32,304 nucleotides of DNA from Bacteroidales bacterium (GTDB lineage: Bacteria; Bacteroidota; Bacteroidia; Bacteroidales; F082), in contig JAILBC010000020.1 of the NCBI GenBank assembly GCA_024681295.1, positions 1 through 32,304 on the forward strand, given 5' to 3'. Positions within the stretch are counted from its first letter, which is position 1. Each line of letters opens with the position of its first letter. The notes beneath the pieces were generated by a model. That model was not told where the DNA came from and did no database searches. It saw nothing but the letters and a program-made list of their open reading frames with translations. The translations under genes were made by a program, and so were the position numbers. Shown piece after piece: positions 14,757 to 22,430 of this stretch.

Positions 14757-15490
14757 TTACGGATTTGTTCGCTGGTTTTGCCGAAGCGGCGTTCGCGGTG
14801 CTGGTAGTCGACAATAGCGGCATAGAGGTCGTCTTTCCTGAAGTCGGGCCAATATTTGTCGGTGAAATAGAGTTCCGAGTAGGCCAGTTGCCACATCAGG
14901 AAGTTGCTGATTCTGAGTTCGCCGCTGGTACGGATGAGCAATTCAGGATCAGGTTTCCCAGCCATTGACAGATAGTTGGAAACTGTTTCCTCGGTGATGT
15001 CGGCGGGTTGAAGGGATCCTTCCTTAACGGCTTTTGCGATATTACGAGCGGCATTGGAGATATCCCATCGGCCGGAATAGCTCAGGGCCAGGGTAAGTTC
15101 CATACGATTGCCTTGGCTGGTAGCGTCGATAGCGCGGTACAACTCATCACGGATGCCTTGCGACATGCGCTCCACATCGCCGATCACGTTGAGGCGGATG
15201 CCATTCTTGAGCAGTGTCGCGGTCTCTTTCTTGATGGTTTGCGAGAGCAACGTCATCAGACCACTTACCTCGTCGCCAGGACGGTTCCAGTTCTCGGTGG
15301 AGAAGGCGTAAAGGGTCAGGTATTCGACACCGAGTTCGGCGCAGGCCTCGTTCACTTCTCTGACCGACTGTATGGCACTTTGGTGTCCGAACAGCCTTGG
15401 CTTGCCGTGTTCCTTGGCCCAACGTCCGTTGCCATCCATGATGATGGCGATATGACGAGGCAGGCGTTCTATGTTGATTTGTTCCTTCAT
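14753..15490 (-). CDS. uppS: Isoprenyl transferase (undecaprenyl diphosphate synthase)
   Basis: 245 residues. Cis-prenyltransferase motifs: IAIIMDGNGRWAKEHG (catalytic D19), GHQ, LTLYAFSTENWNRP, and the C-terminal DPELLIRTSGELRISNFL with YSELYFTDKYWPDF. It adds isopentenyl units to farnesyl diphosphate to make the C55 carrier for cell-wall and O-antigen synthesis. Length and motif spacing are standard. It sits between DUF6089 (4-base gap) and bamA (overlap), an arrangement conserved in Bacteroidales. Confidence 0.96.
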   Translation of the reverse strand: MKEQINIERLPRHIAIIMDGNGRWAKEHGKPRLFGHQSAIQSVREVNEACAELGVEYLTLYAFSTENWNRPGDEVSGLMTLLSQTIKKETATLLKNGIRLNVIGDVERMSQGIRDELYRAIDATSQGNRMELTLALSYSGRWDISNAARNIAKAVKEGSLQPADITEETVSNYLSMAGKPDPELLIRTSGELRISNFLMWQLAYSELYFTDKYWPDFRKDDLYAAIVDYQHRERRFGKTSEQIRK

Positions 15491-15494
15491 CGTT

Positions 15495-16385
15495 TTAATA
15501 ATCAGTCATTTTGCATGCTGTTTTTTCGGGGAGCACAAACTTCCAAGTCATGGAAAGGTTGAGCATCCCGAACCAGTCGTTGGTACCAGCATTGCCGCGT
15601 TGGTATTTCTGATAGTTTACTGGGGAGTTTGCAGGAGCGATAAATTCTCCTGTAGGATCAGTGAAATCGTATCCTTGGGCGACAGCATGTTCCTTGGCAT
15701 AGTTGCCATGAACCCCGTCGAGGTAATCTGTCAGGGCATAGTGCATCCGCCATTCGACGGTAGTGGCAAGGTGTTCCGAGAGGGAGACCTTCACACCAAG
15801 GCCGAAGGGGATGGACAGGGCAAAATTATGTCCCACCCTTTCATCGCTCACAGTGAACACGTCGGCGCCATTGGGATCTTCGCCGAGGTCATTAAAATAC
15901 ATGACATCCAGGGAGTCGATGCCAGTGAAAGGCTGCACCGAATACATCATGCCGGAGATGCCTGCAAAGATATAGGGAGAGAATCCTTTGTCGTGTTTTC
16001 CAGTGTAGTAGTCCAGGAAGTTGAACTCCACCATAACACTCAGGTCATCAACGGTGTTTCTGAAGTTCAGGTGACACTGCGGCCTCCAAGCAGCCAACGT
16101 GTCGCCGGCTCTCAGGTGAAGGTGTGTGTAATCGACACGCACCGCCCAGCGTGAGTCATAGTTATAGCGAGCCAATACGCCGAGATCGTAGTGAAACTGC
16201 TTCAGGCCCTTCCACTCCCATTGGCCCAGGTTACGCCAAACATTCAAGTCACCGGCATAGGTGGTAGCGCCAAAATGAGGGCCAACCTCGATGGTCCTAG
16301 GGCTTTGGGCAAACGACACTGAACCGCTCAGGCACAGCAGCACCAAGCTCATTGTCACCATCAAAAAACGCAGTGTCTTCTTCAT
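15495..16385 (-). CDS. DUF6089 family outer-membrane protein
   Basis: About 296 residues. Signal peptide MKKTLRFLMVTMSLVLLCLS, then an outer-membrane beta-barrel-like sequence opening RTIEVGPHFGATTYAGDLN, which matches DUF6089 proteins found before uppS in Bacteroidales. Further strands include YDLGVLARYNYDSRWAVRVD, MVEFNFLDYY and GLGVKVSLSEHLATTVEWRM. The start at 16385 is chosen over the ATG at 16403 because a -7 box occupies 16401-16408. Function unknown; a role in envelope biogenesis is inferred from its neighbours. Confidence 0.87.
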   Translation of the reverse strand: MKKTLRFLMVTMSLVLLCLSGSVSFAQSPRTIEVGPHFGATTYAGDLNVWRNLGQWEWKGLKQFHYDLGVLARYNYDSRWAVRVDYTHLHLRAGDTLAAWRPQCHLNFRNTVDDLSVMVEFNFLDYYTGKHDKGFSPYIFAGISGMMYSVQPFTGIDSLDVMYFNDLGEDPNGADVFTVSDERVGHNFALSIPFGLGVKVSLSEHLATTVEWRMHYALTDYLDGVHGNYAKEHAVAQGYDFTDPTGEFIAPANSPVNYQKYQRGNAGTNDWFGMLNLSMTWKFVLPEKTACKMTDY

Positions 16386-16400
16386 AGATTTAAAAGTTTG

Positions 16401-16408
16401 CAAAGTTA
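16401..16408 (-). promoter_or_regulatory. -7 box for the DUF6089-uppS-bamA-ompH operon
   Basis: Minus-strand TAACTTTG fits TAnnTTTG, 15 bases before the ATG at 16385. It rules out the longer start at 16403. Confidence 0.6.
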
Positions 16409-16442
16409 AGACATTTTTTTAATAATGTGACAACGCAGAAAA

Positions 16443-17264
16443 TCAATTTCTATTGTCCTTGCCCCACGATAGTTTGTTGCGGATGGTGCTGAAGAAGTCG
16501 GTCCCCTCCATCCTAACGGTGTTGATGCAGAAGCCTGCCTTGCGCACCACCAACTCCACCGAGGTGTCGAGGGCGCAGGCATGAGAGTCCATGCTGAAGA
16601 CGAATTTTTTCTCGCGGCCTTCCACTTGGATGCGCACCGTGCTTTCGTCGGGGATGACGATGGGCCGCACAGTGAGATTATGTGCTGCGATGGGAGTGAC
16701 AACGAAACAATGGGAGTCGGGAGCGAGGATGGGACCTCCCGCACTGAGGGAGTAAGCCGTGGACCCCGTAGGAGTAGCCAGAAGGATACCATCACCCCAG
16801 TAGGTGTTGAGATAGACATCGTCGACGAACACTTTGATGGCGAGCAGGCTGTGTTCGGGGTTACGGATCACGTTCAGCTCGTTAAGGGCGAAGCGCACAT
16901 CACCGAAGACATTCTTTGGCGAGATGACTTCCAAGAGTGTGCGGGCCTCGGTGGTGTATCGGCCTTGAAGGATATGTTGGACGGCCTGAGGGATCTCTTG
17001 TTTGGCCACGCTGGAGATGAAGCCCAGCCTTCCCATATTGATTCCTAAGATGGGGATGCCCGTGTCGCCCACCAGGGGCACCGCGTCGAGCAGGGTGCCG
17101 TCGCCTCCAATGGAGAACAGCAGGTCGACATCTCGCTCGAGGTTGTCGTGGCGGTTGAGGCAATCCTGCACTTCCACGTGGTTGTCAAGTAGTTCCTGTA
17201 TGAGCTGTTGCAGGTATATCTCGTTTTCAGGGGCGATAGACTTCCCAAATATTGCGATTTTCAT
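16443..17264 (-). CDS. nadK: NAD kinase
   Basis: 273 residues. It phosphorylates NAD to NADP. Signature motifs are LLFSIGGDGTLLDA (GGDG at 53-56), GINMGRLGFIS, the conserved LNELNVIRN (N128, E129) and WGDGILLATPTGSTAYSLSAG (157-175), which binds NAD. The C-terminal FSMDSHA is also as expected. Length is typical. It lies 12 bases after the ACT-like remnant gene; in other Bacteroidales the full CBS-ACT gene also precedes NAD kinase. Confidence 0.96.
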   Translation of the reverse strand: MKIAIFGKSIAPENEIYLQQLIQELLDNHVEVQDCLNRHDNLERDVDLLFSIGGDGTLLDAVPLVGDTGIPILGINMGRLGFISSVAKQEIPQAVQHILQGRYTTEARTLLEVISPKNVFGDVRFALNELNVIRNPEHSLLAIKVFVDDVYLNTYWGDGILLATPTGSTAYSLSAGGPILAPDSHCFVVTPIAAHNLTVRPIVIPDESTVRIQVEGREKKFVFSMDSHACALDTSVELVVRKAGFCINTVRMEGTDFFSTIRNKLSWGKDNRN

Positions 17265-17276
17265 AGTTTGGTCGAT

Positions 17277-17648
17277 TTAGATGTTCATATAACGCATCAG
17301 TAAGGAGTATCTGTCGAGCAGGTCGAGGTTCTCGTCAGGCGAACTGAAGACGCCAACGATGTTGTAGTTGTATCGTTCGAAGCTTTTGACGATGGCGGCG
17401 CATTCAGGTTGGTTCAACAATAGGGTCACCACGATCCTGCCAGGGTCTTCAGGGTTATCGTCGACCGTGAGGCCAAGTATCTTGGCATCGTTTTCCTCCA
17501 CGATACGGGCAATTTCAGAGAGGCTATAGTCATAAGCACCCATCTCCAGTTGGATGATGGAGGTGAGAGGTGAGAGGTGAGAGGTGAGAGTTTTCCAGTT
17601 TTCCGTTCCAAGTTCTCCGTTTTCAGTCTTCATAGCTCCAATCCTCAT
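17277..17648 (-). CDS. ACT-like C-terminal half of a CBS-domain protein (5' half lost)
   Basis: 123 codons if the ATG at 17648 is used; MKTENGELG at 17633 is an alternative. Residues about 30-123 (IIQLEMGAYDYSLSEIARIV...LLMRYMNI) match the C-terminal ACT-like domain of a protein of about 220 residues that precedes NAD kinase in other Bacteroidales and normally starts with two CBS domains. Those CBS domains are absent. In their place lie about 25 residues written by the heptad element at 17560-17625, and beyond it the rsgA coding end, which this gene overlaps by 26 bases. It is either a decaying gene or a functional stand-alone ACT domain. The CBS-ACT comparison is from memory of the family. 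Confidence 0.7.
   Translation of the reverse strand: MRIGAMKTENGELGTENWKTLTSHLSPLTSIIQLEMGAYDYSLSEIARIVEENDAKILGLTVDDNPEDPGRIVVTLLLNQPECAAIVKSFERYNYNIVGVFSSPDENLDLLDRYSLLMRYMNI
17560..17625. repeat. Compound heptad element (GAGGTGA x4 then GTTTTCC-type x5)
   Basis: Four copies of GAGGTGA plus GAG (17560-17590) adjoin about five degenerate units of GTTTTCC type (17590-17625). In the minus-strand coding sense this is a purine-rich block followed by TCTCACC repeats. It encodes the N-terminal segment KTENGELGTENWKTLTSH and following residues of the ACT-like remnant, and reaches the stop codon of rsgA. Confidence 0.85.
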
Positions 17649-18549
17649 TGTTATACATTCTCAAATAGTTGTTATAGCGCCAGTCGGCGATATCGCCGTT
17701 CTCCACGGCTTCTTTGACGGCGCAGCCTGGCTCGTGGGTGTGGGTGCAGTTGGCAAAGCGGCACTGGCTCATCAAGCCACGCATCTCAGGGAAACGTTGT
17801 GCCAAGGTCTCCGTCTCCATGTCGTAGAGGGCAAACTCTTTGATGCCAGGCGTATCCACAATCCAGCACCCGAAGTCAAGATGGTGCATCTCGGCGAAGG
17901 TGGTGGTGTGCTTACCTTTGTTGTGCACGTCGGAAATGGCACCGATCTTCAAGTGTTGGTTGGGGTCAAGTGCGTTCACCAGAGCCGACTTCCCCACGCC
18001 GGAGTGACCTGAGAAGAGGCATATCTTGTCACGCATGAGATCTTTGAGTTCGTCGAGTTGGAAGCCCGTCTTGGCCGACACGCCGAACGAGGTGTAGCCG
18101 ATGCTTTGATAGTACTCAATCAATTCGGCCATTTCCCCTATCTGGTCATCGTTATAAAGGTCACATTTGTTAAAAACCAAAGCGGTCGGAATATGATAGG
18201 CTTCCGCGGTGACCATGAAGCGGTCGATGAATCCAGTGGAAGTGCGTGGTTGGGTCACGGAGGCCACGATGATGGCGAGGTCGATGTTAGCGGCGATGAT
18301 ATGGGAGGCTTTGCTGAGGTTGACCGACTTACGGACAATAACGTTGTTGCGGGTCTCGATGTTTTTGATCACGCCCGTAGGTTTTCCTGGTTCTTGTTCG
18401 AAAGTAACGTTATCGCCCACAGCAACGGGGTTGGTGGAGCGCAGTCCGTCGAGGCGAATCTTGCCTCGAAGACGGCATTCCCACTGTTGTCCCTGTTCGT
18501 CGAGGACGATATACCAGCTTCCAGTTGATTTAATGACTTTGCCTTTCAC
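17623..18549 (-). CDS. rsgA: Ribosome small-subunit-dependent GTPase RsgA
   Basis: 308 residues, circularly permuted GTPase. An N-terminal OB fold (VIKSTGSWYIVLDEQGQQW) is followed by G4 NKCD (127-130), G1 GHSGVGKS (181-188) and G3 DTPG (232-235). The zinc site is C263-x4-C268-x-H270-x5-C276. It acts in late 30S maturation. The start is GTG, fixed by the conserved beginning MKGKVIKSTGSWY. A -7 box ends only 4 bases before it, so the message may be leaderless. The 3' end overlaps the ACT-like gene, and its last codons (WSYED) meet the heptad element, so the natural C-terminus may have been altered. Confidence 0.95.
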   Translation of the reverse strand: MKGKVIKSTGSWYIVLDEQGQQWECRLRGKIRLDGLRSTNPVAVGDNVTFEQEPGKPTGVIKNIETRNNVIVRKSVNLSKASHIIAANIDLAIIVASVTQPRTSTGFIDRFMVTAEAYHIPTALVFNKCDLYNDDQIGEMAELIEYYQSIGYTSFGVSAKTGFQLDELKDLMRDKICLFSGHSGVGKSALVNALDPNQHLKIGAISDVHNKGKHTTTFAEMHHLDFGCWIVDTPGIKEFALYDMETETLAQRFPEMRGLMSQCRFANCTHTHEPGCAVKEAVENGDIADWRYNNYLRMYNNEDWSYED

Positions 18550-18553
18550 GGCG

Positions 18554-18561
18554 CAAATTTA
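18554..18561 (-). promoter_or_regulatory. -7 box for rsgA, 4 bases from the start codon
   Basis: Minus-strand TAAATTTG fits TAnnTTTG. Only 4 bases separate it from the GTG start, which suggests a leaderless transcript. No clear -33 element is visible. Confidence 0.5.
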
Positions 18562-18625
18562 CAAAAATTAAAGATGTGAGGTTTAAAGTTTTTGTGTTAT
18601 TAAAATTCTATAAATAAAAAATTAC

Positions 18626-18633
18626 TATTTTTG
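18626..18633 (+). promoter_or_regulatory. -7 box for dprA
   Basis: TATTTTTG fits TAnnTTTG, 20 bases before the dprA ATG. The -33 element is not clear; a TTTTG at 18591-18595 is too far upstream. Confidence 0.5.
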
Positions 18634-18653
18634 CATTAATTATTAATTTAATT

Positions 18654-19754
18654 ATGGAAAAACAAATCTTATATCAGATTGCCATCACGCTGATCCCGGG
18701 GATTGGGGACGTCAGCGGAAAGAGGCTCGTGGCCTACTGTGGGAGTGCGGAGGCCGTGTTTAAAGAAAAACGCAAGACATTGGAAAAGATCCATAACATC
18801 AAGGAGTTCACCGTCGACGCCATCTGCCGCCCGAAGGACATCCTGAAACGGGTGGAACAGGAAGTGGAGTTCATCGAGAGCAACAACATCCGTCCGCTCT
18901 TTTACCAAGACCCTGACTACCCAAGGAGGCTGCTACAATGCGACGACAGTCCGATGATGCTCTATTTCAAAGGCAACGCCAATCTCAACGCCCAACGCGT
19001 GGTGGCCATCGTAGGCACACGCAACATCACCGACTACGGGAAGGAGTGTTGTTCCCTGCTGGTGAGCGACCTCGTCGACGACGGGGTGCTGGTGGTCAGC
19101 GGACTGGCTTACGGTGTGGACACCATGGCGCACCGAACCTCAGTTAATGTAGGCATCTCCACGGTGGGCGTCTTGGGCAATGGCTTGCAGCAGATCTACC
19201 CTGCCGCCAACAAGAAACTGGCTTTGGAGATGCTTGCCAACGGCGGGCTGCTCACCGAGTGCATGAGCGGCACTTTGCCCGACCGGGAGAACTTCCCCCG
19301 ACGCAACCGCATCATCGCCGGCATGGCCGACGCTGTTGTTGTCATTGAATCGGCCCTGAAAGGCGGCTCTCTGATCACCGCCGACCTGGCCAACTCGTAC
19401 AGCCGCGACGTGTTTGCCTACCCGGGACGGGTGATGGACCTCTACAGCCAGGGTTGCAACTACCTTATCCGCACCAACCGCGCCCACCTCATGGAGAGCG
19501 TAGCCAATTTGCGTTACGTGATGCGCTGGGAACGGGACAGCACCAAAGAAGAACGGCAGACCACCATTTTCAGGGAGTTCTCCGAGGAGGAGAAAAAGAT
19601 CATGGATTGCTTTGGCAACAAAGGCATCGTAAACCTCGATGACTTGATTATAGGGACGGGACTACCAACCACAAAACTGGCGAGCCTACTGCTCAACCTG
19701 GAATTTGATGGGATTGTGATGGCGCTGCCAGGAAGGCGGTACCAACGGTGTTAG
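18654..19754 (+). CDS. dprA: DNA-processing protein DprA
   Basis: 366 residues. An N-terminal HhH-like region ([17 protein letters not shown], 14-30) is followed by the Rossmann-like DprA core: [19 protein letters not shown] (86-104), [12 protein letters not shown] (118-129), [14 protein letters not shown] (147-160), [20 protein letters not shown] (207-226) and [11 protein letters not shown] (236-246). A C-terminal winged helix (about 300-366) ends the protein. DprA loads RecA on incoming single-stranded DNA in natural transformation; it is present even in species not known to be competent. Its TAG overlaps the lepA TAA on the other strand by four bases, so the two transcripts converge with no spacer. 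Confidence 0.94.
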   Translation: MEKQILYQIAITLIPGIGDVSGKRLVAYCGSAEAVFKEKRKTLEKIHNIKEFTVDAICRPKDILKRVEQEVEFIESNNIRPLFYQDPDYPRRLLQCDDSPMMLYFKGNANLNAQRVVAIVGTRNITDYGKECCSLLVSDLVDDGVLVVSGLAYGVDTMAHRTSVNVGISTVGVLGNGLQQIYPAANKKLALEMLANGGLLTECMSGTLPDRENFPRRNRIIAGMADAVVVIESALKGGSLITADLANSYSRDVFAYPGRVMDLYSQGCNYLIRTNRAHLMESVANLRYVMRWERDSTKEERQTTIFREFSEEEKKIMDCFGNKGIVNLDDLIIGTGLPTTKLASLLLNLEFDGIVMALPGRRYQRC

Positions 19755-21538
19755 TCGAGTTTGAGGACAGCTAGGAAAGCGGACTGTGGGACTTCGACGT
19801 TGCCGATTTGGCGCATGCGTTTCTTACCGGCCTTCTGTTTCTCGAGGAGTTTACGCTTACGGGAGACGTCGCCGCCATAGCACTTGGCAGTCACATCCTT
19901 GCGCACCTGACGTACCGTCTCACGAGCGATGATCTTGGCGCCGATGGCCGCCTGGATGGCGATGTCAAACTGATGGCGTGGGATGAGCTCCTTGAGCTTC
20001 TCGCACATGCGGCGACCGAAGTCGTAAGCATGACCACGGTGGATCAAAGTGGACAAGGCGTCGACCGACTCGCCGTTGAGCATGATGTCGAGCTTTACCA
20101 AATCAGCATCCTGATAGCCGGCGATATGATAGTCAAACGAGGCATATCCTTTTGAAATTGATTTCAACTTGTCGTAGAAGTCGAACACAATCTCACTCAG
20201 CGGCATCTGGAAAGTCAGTTCCACTCGGTCGGTGGAGAGGTAGACCTGGTTTTTGAGGATGCCGCGACGTTCGATGCAAAGCGTCATGATAGGACCCGTG
20301 AAGTCGTTCTTGGAGATGATCTGGGCGATGATATAAGGTTCCTCGATATGGTCGATCTTGGTCACTTCGGGAAGTCCAGAGGGGTTATGCACCTCAATCA
20401 TCTCACCGTCGGTCTTGAAGCATTTAAACGAGACGTTGGGCACGGTGGTAATCACATCCATGTCAAATTCACGGTCGAGACGTTCCTGCACGATTTCCAT
20501 GTGGAGCAAGCCGAGGAAGCCGCAACGGAAGCCGAAGCCCAAGGCAGCTGAAGACTCAGGTTCCCATACCAAGGAGGCATCGTTCAGTTGCAGCTTTTCA
20601 AGGGAAGCACGGAGTTCTTCGTAGTCGTCGGCATCTACGGGATAGATACCTGCAAACAGCATGGGCTTGACGTTTTCGAATCCAGCCACGGGTTGGTCGC
20701 AAGGACGTTCCACATGGGTGATGGTGTCACCCACCTTGACCTCCTTGGAAGTCTTAATGCCCGAGATGATGTAGCCCACGTTACCTGCCGAGAGCTCGTT
20801 CACTGGCACCTGATGCAGCTGCAGCACGCCTATCTCATCGGCGTTGTATTCCTTGCCGGTGGCAAAGAACTTAACGAGGTCGTTAGTGTGCATGGTACCA
20901 TTCACGATACGGAAGTAGGCGATGATGCCACGATAGGAGTTGAACACCGAGTCGAAGATGAGAGCCTGAAGCGGTGCATCCGGATCGCCCTTAGGAGCAG
21001 GTACCTTCTCCACGATGGCATCGAGCACAGCAGGTACGCCTTCGCCGGTACGGGCGCTTACTTTCAAAATATCCGAAGGATCGCAACCCAACATGTCGAC
21101 AATCTGGTCTTCCACGATGTCGATCATGGCGCTGTCCATGTCGATTTTGTTCATCACGGGGATGATCTCCAGGTCGTGTTCGAGGGCCGAATAGAGGTTG
21201 GCGATGGTCTGCGCCTGGATGCCTTGGGTGGCGTCGACCACAAGCAAAGCACCTTCGCAGGCAGCGATGGAGCGTGACACCTCGTAGGAGAAGTCGACGT
21301 GGCCGGGGGTGTCGATGAGGTTGAGGGTATAGACCTCGCCTTTATATTCGTATTTCATCTGGATGGCGTGGCTCTTGATGGTGATGCCGCGCTCGCGTTC
21401 CAGGTCCATATCGTCGAGCACCTGGTCCACCAGTTCCTTCTCGCTCACTGTTTTAGTGAGTTCAAGCAGGCGGTCGGCCAAGGTGGACTTGCCATGGTCG
21501 ATATGGGCGATGATGCAGAAGTTTCGGATGTTTTTCAT
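19751..21538 (-). CDS. lepA: Elongation factor 4 (LepA)
   Basis: 595 residues, the normal length. Translational GTPase motifs: G1 AHIDHGKS (11-18), switch [20 protein letters not shown]3 DTPGH, G4 NKID. LepA-specific C-terminal sequences ([50 protein letters not shown]) set it apart from EF-G and TypA. It acts on ribosomes in initiation or back-translocation. Its start lies 5 bases after a -7 box (21544-21551), so the leader is almost absent. Confidence 0.96.
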   Translation of the reverse strand: MKNIRNFCIIAHIDHGKSTLADRLLELTKTVSEKELVDQVLDDMDLERERGITIKSHAIQMKYEYKGEVYTLNLIDTPGHVDFSYEVSRSIAACEGALLVVDATQGIQAQTIANLYSALEHDLEIIPVMNKIDMDSAMIDIVEDQIVDMLGCDPSDILKVSARTGEGVPAVLDAIVEKVPAPKGDPDAPLQALIFDSVFNSYRGIIAYFRIVNGTMHTNDLVKFFATGKEYNADEIGVLQLHQVPVNELSAGNVGYIISGIKTSKEVKVGDTITHVERPCDQPVAGFENVKPMLFAGIYPVDADDYEELRASLEKLQLNDASLVWEPESSAALGFGFRCGFLGLLHMEIVQERLDREFDMDVITTVPNVSFKCFKTDGEMIEVHNPSGLPEVTKIDHIEEPYIIAQIISKNDFTGPIMTLCIERRGILKNQVYLSTDRVELTFQMPLSEIVFDFYDKLKSISKGYASFDYHIAGYQDADLVKLDIMLNGESVDALSTLIHRGHAYDFGRRMCEKLKELIPRHQFDIAIQAAIGAKIIARETVRQVRKDVTAKCYGGDVSRKRKLLEKQKAGKKRMRQIGNVEVPQSAFLAVLKLD

Positions 21539-21543
21539 GGCGG

Positions 21544-21551
21544 CAAAGGTA
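21544..21551 (-). promoter_or_regulatory. -7 box for lepA, 5 bases from the ATG
   Basis: Minus-strand TACCTTTG fits TAnnTTTG. Five bases separate it from the lepA ATG. A divergent box for the DUF3667 gene lies 16 bases away. Confidence 0.5.
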
Positions 21552-21567
21552 AGAAAAAAAACTTTAC

Positions 21568-21575
21568 TAAATTTG
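21568..21575 (+). promoter_or_regulatory. -7 box for the DUF3667 gene
   Basis: TAAATTTG fits TAnnTTTG, 19 bases before the ATG at 21595. Confidence 0.55.
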
Positions 21576-21594
21576 CGTCATTAAAACTCAAATC

Positions 21595-22422
21595 ATGGAC
21601 AACGAAATCGTCACCACTTCGAACACCACCAAGTGCCTCAACTGCGGCAATGAGTTCGATGGCAAGTTCTGTCCCAAATGCGGACAAAAAGCAGCCACCG
21701 GGAGATTTACGATGAAGTTCCTCATGCAGAACCTTCTCATGGGCATTTTCGGCAACGACGGCGGTATCTGGTTCACGCTGAAAAAACTGTTCACCCATCC
21801 CGGGACCATGGTCAAGGAAATCCTCGATGGCAAGCGCAAAAGCTATTTCTCACCCTTCCCGATGCTGTTTTGCGCCCTGGCGTTCTACATCCTGCTTTTC
21901 ACCTTGACGGGAACCGTGGACGACACACGCGTGGATCTTCATGGCGAAGACTTTGTCATCAGCCTTAACAAGTATAATTACATCCTGTCCAGCAATCAGT
22001 TGAGTCGTTTCCTTGATGCCTATTGGAACCACTACACCACGAGCACCCTATTGACCTTGCCATTGATCGTTGTGGCGGCAAGGGCTTGTTTTGGCAAGAA
22101 AAACCGAAAGCGCTATTATTGGGCAGAGTATTGCGTCCCCATCGTCTATGCCATGGTACTCACCACCTTGTTCCGTTGCCTTACCTGCATCGTTTTTACC
22201 TTCGCTCCCGAGGTGGCGCTCTTCCTAAAACTGTTCACCTGGGTCATCATGGCCGTCTCCATAGCCTTCTGTTTCCGAAAAATGGCGGAAATGAGCTTCA
22301 TCAAGTCATTCTGGCGCAGCCTTTTGACCATGCTATTGTACCATACGATGATCCTCTTCCTCATCATTATCGGAGTGATCGTTGTGGCGAAAATCCAAGG
22401 CTCGGTCATCATTGACGCGTAA
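21595..22422 (+). CDS. DUF3667 membrane protein with N-terminal zinc ribbon
   Basis: 275 residues. A zinc ribbon CLNCGNEFDGKFCPKCGQK (Cys 14, 17, 26, 29) opens the protein. A conserved region follows (LFTHPGTMVKEILDGKRKSYFSPFPMLF), then about four or five transmembrane helices: about 83-103, 145-163, 180-205, 210-225 and 240-270. This is the DUF3667 layout widespread in Bacteroidota; function is unknown. It is transcribed alone, diverges from lepA and converges with the PPDK-like gene 8 bases beyond its stop. Confidence 0.85.
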   Translation: MDNEIVTTSNTTKCLNCGNEFDGKFCPKCGQKAATGRFTMKFLMQNLLMGIFGNDGGIWFTLKKLFTHPGTMVKEILDGKRKSYFSPFPMLFCALAFYILLFTLTGTVDDTRVDLHGEDFVISLNKYNYILSSNQLSRFLDAYWNHYTTSTLLTLPLIVVAARACFGKKNRKRYYWAEYCVPIVYAMVLTTLFRCLTCIVFTFAPEVALFLKLFTWVIMAVSIAFCFRKMAEMSFIKSFWRSLLTMLLYHTMILFLIIIGVIVVAKIQGSVIIDA

Positions 22423-22430
22423 CCCTTGCG

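Noticed and set aside
16386-16403. Longer start for the DUF6089 gene at 16403
   Set aside because: It overlaps the -7 box at 16401-16408 and precedes a signal peptide that should be at the N-terminus.
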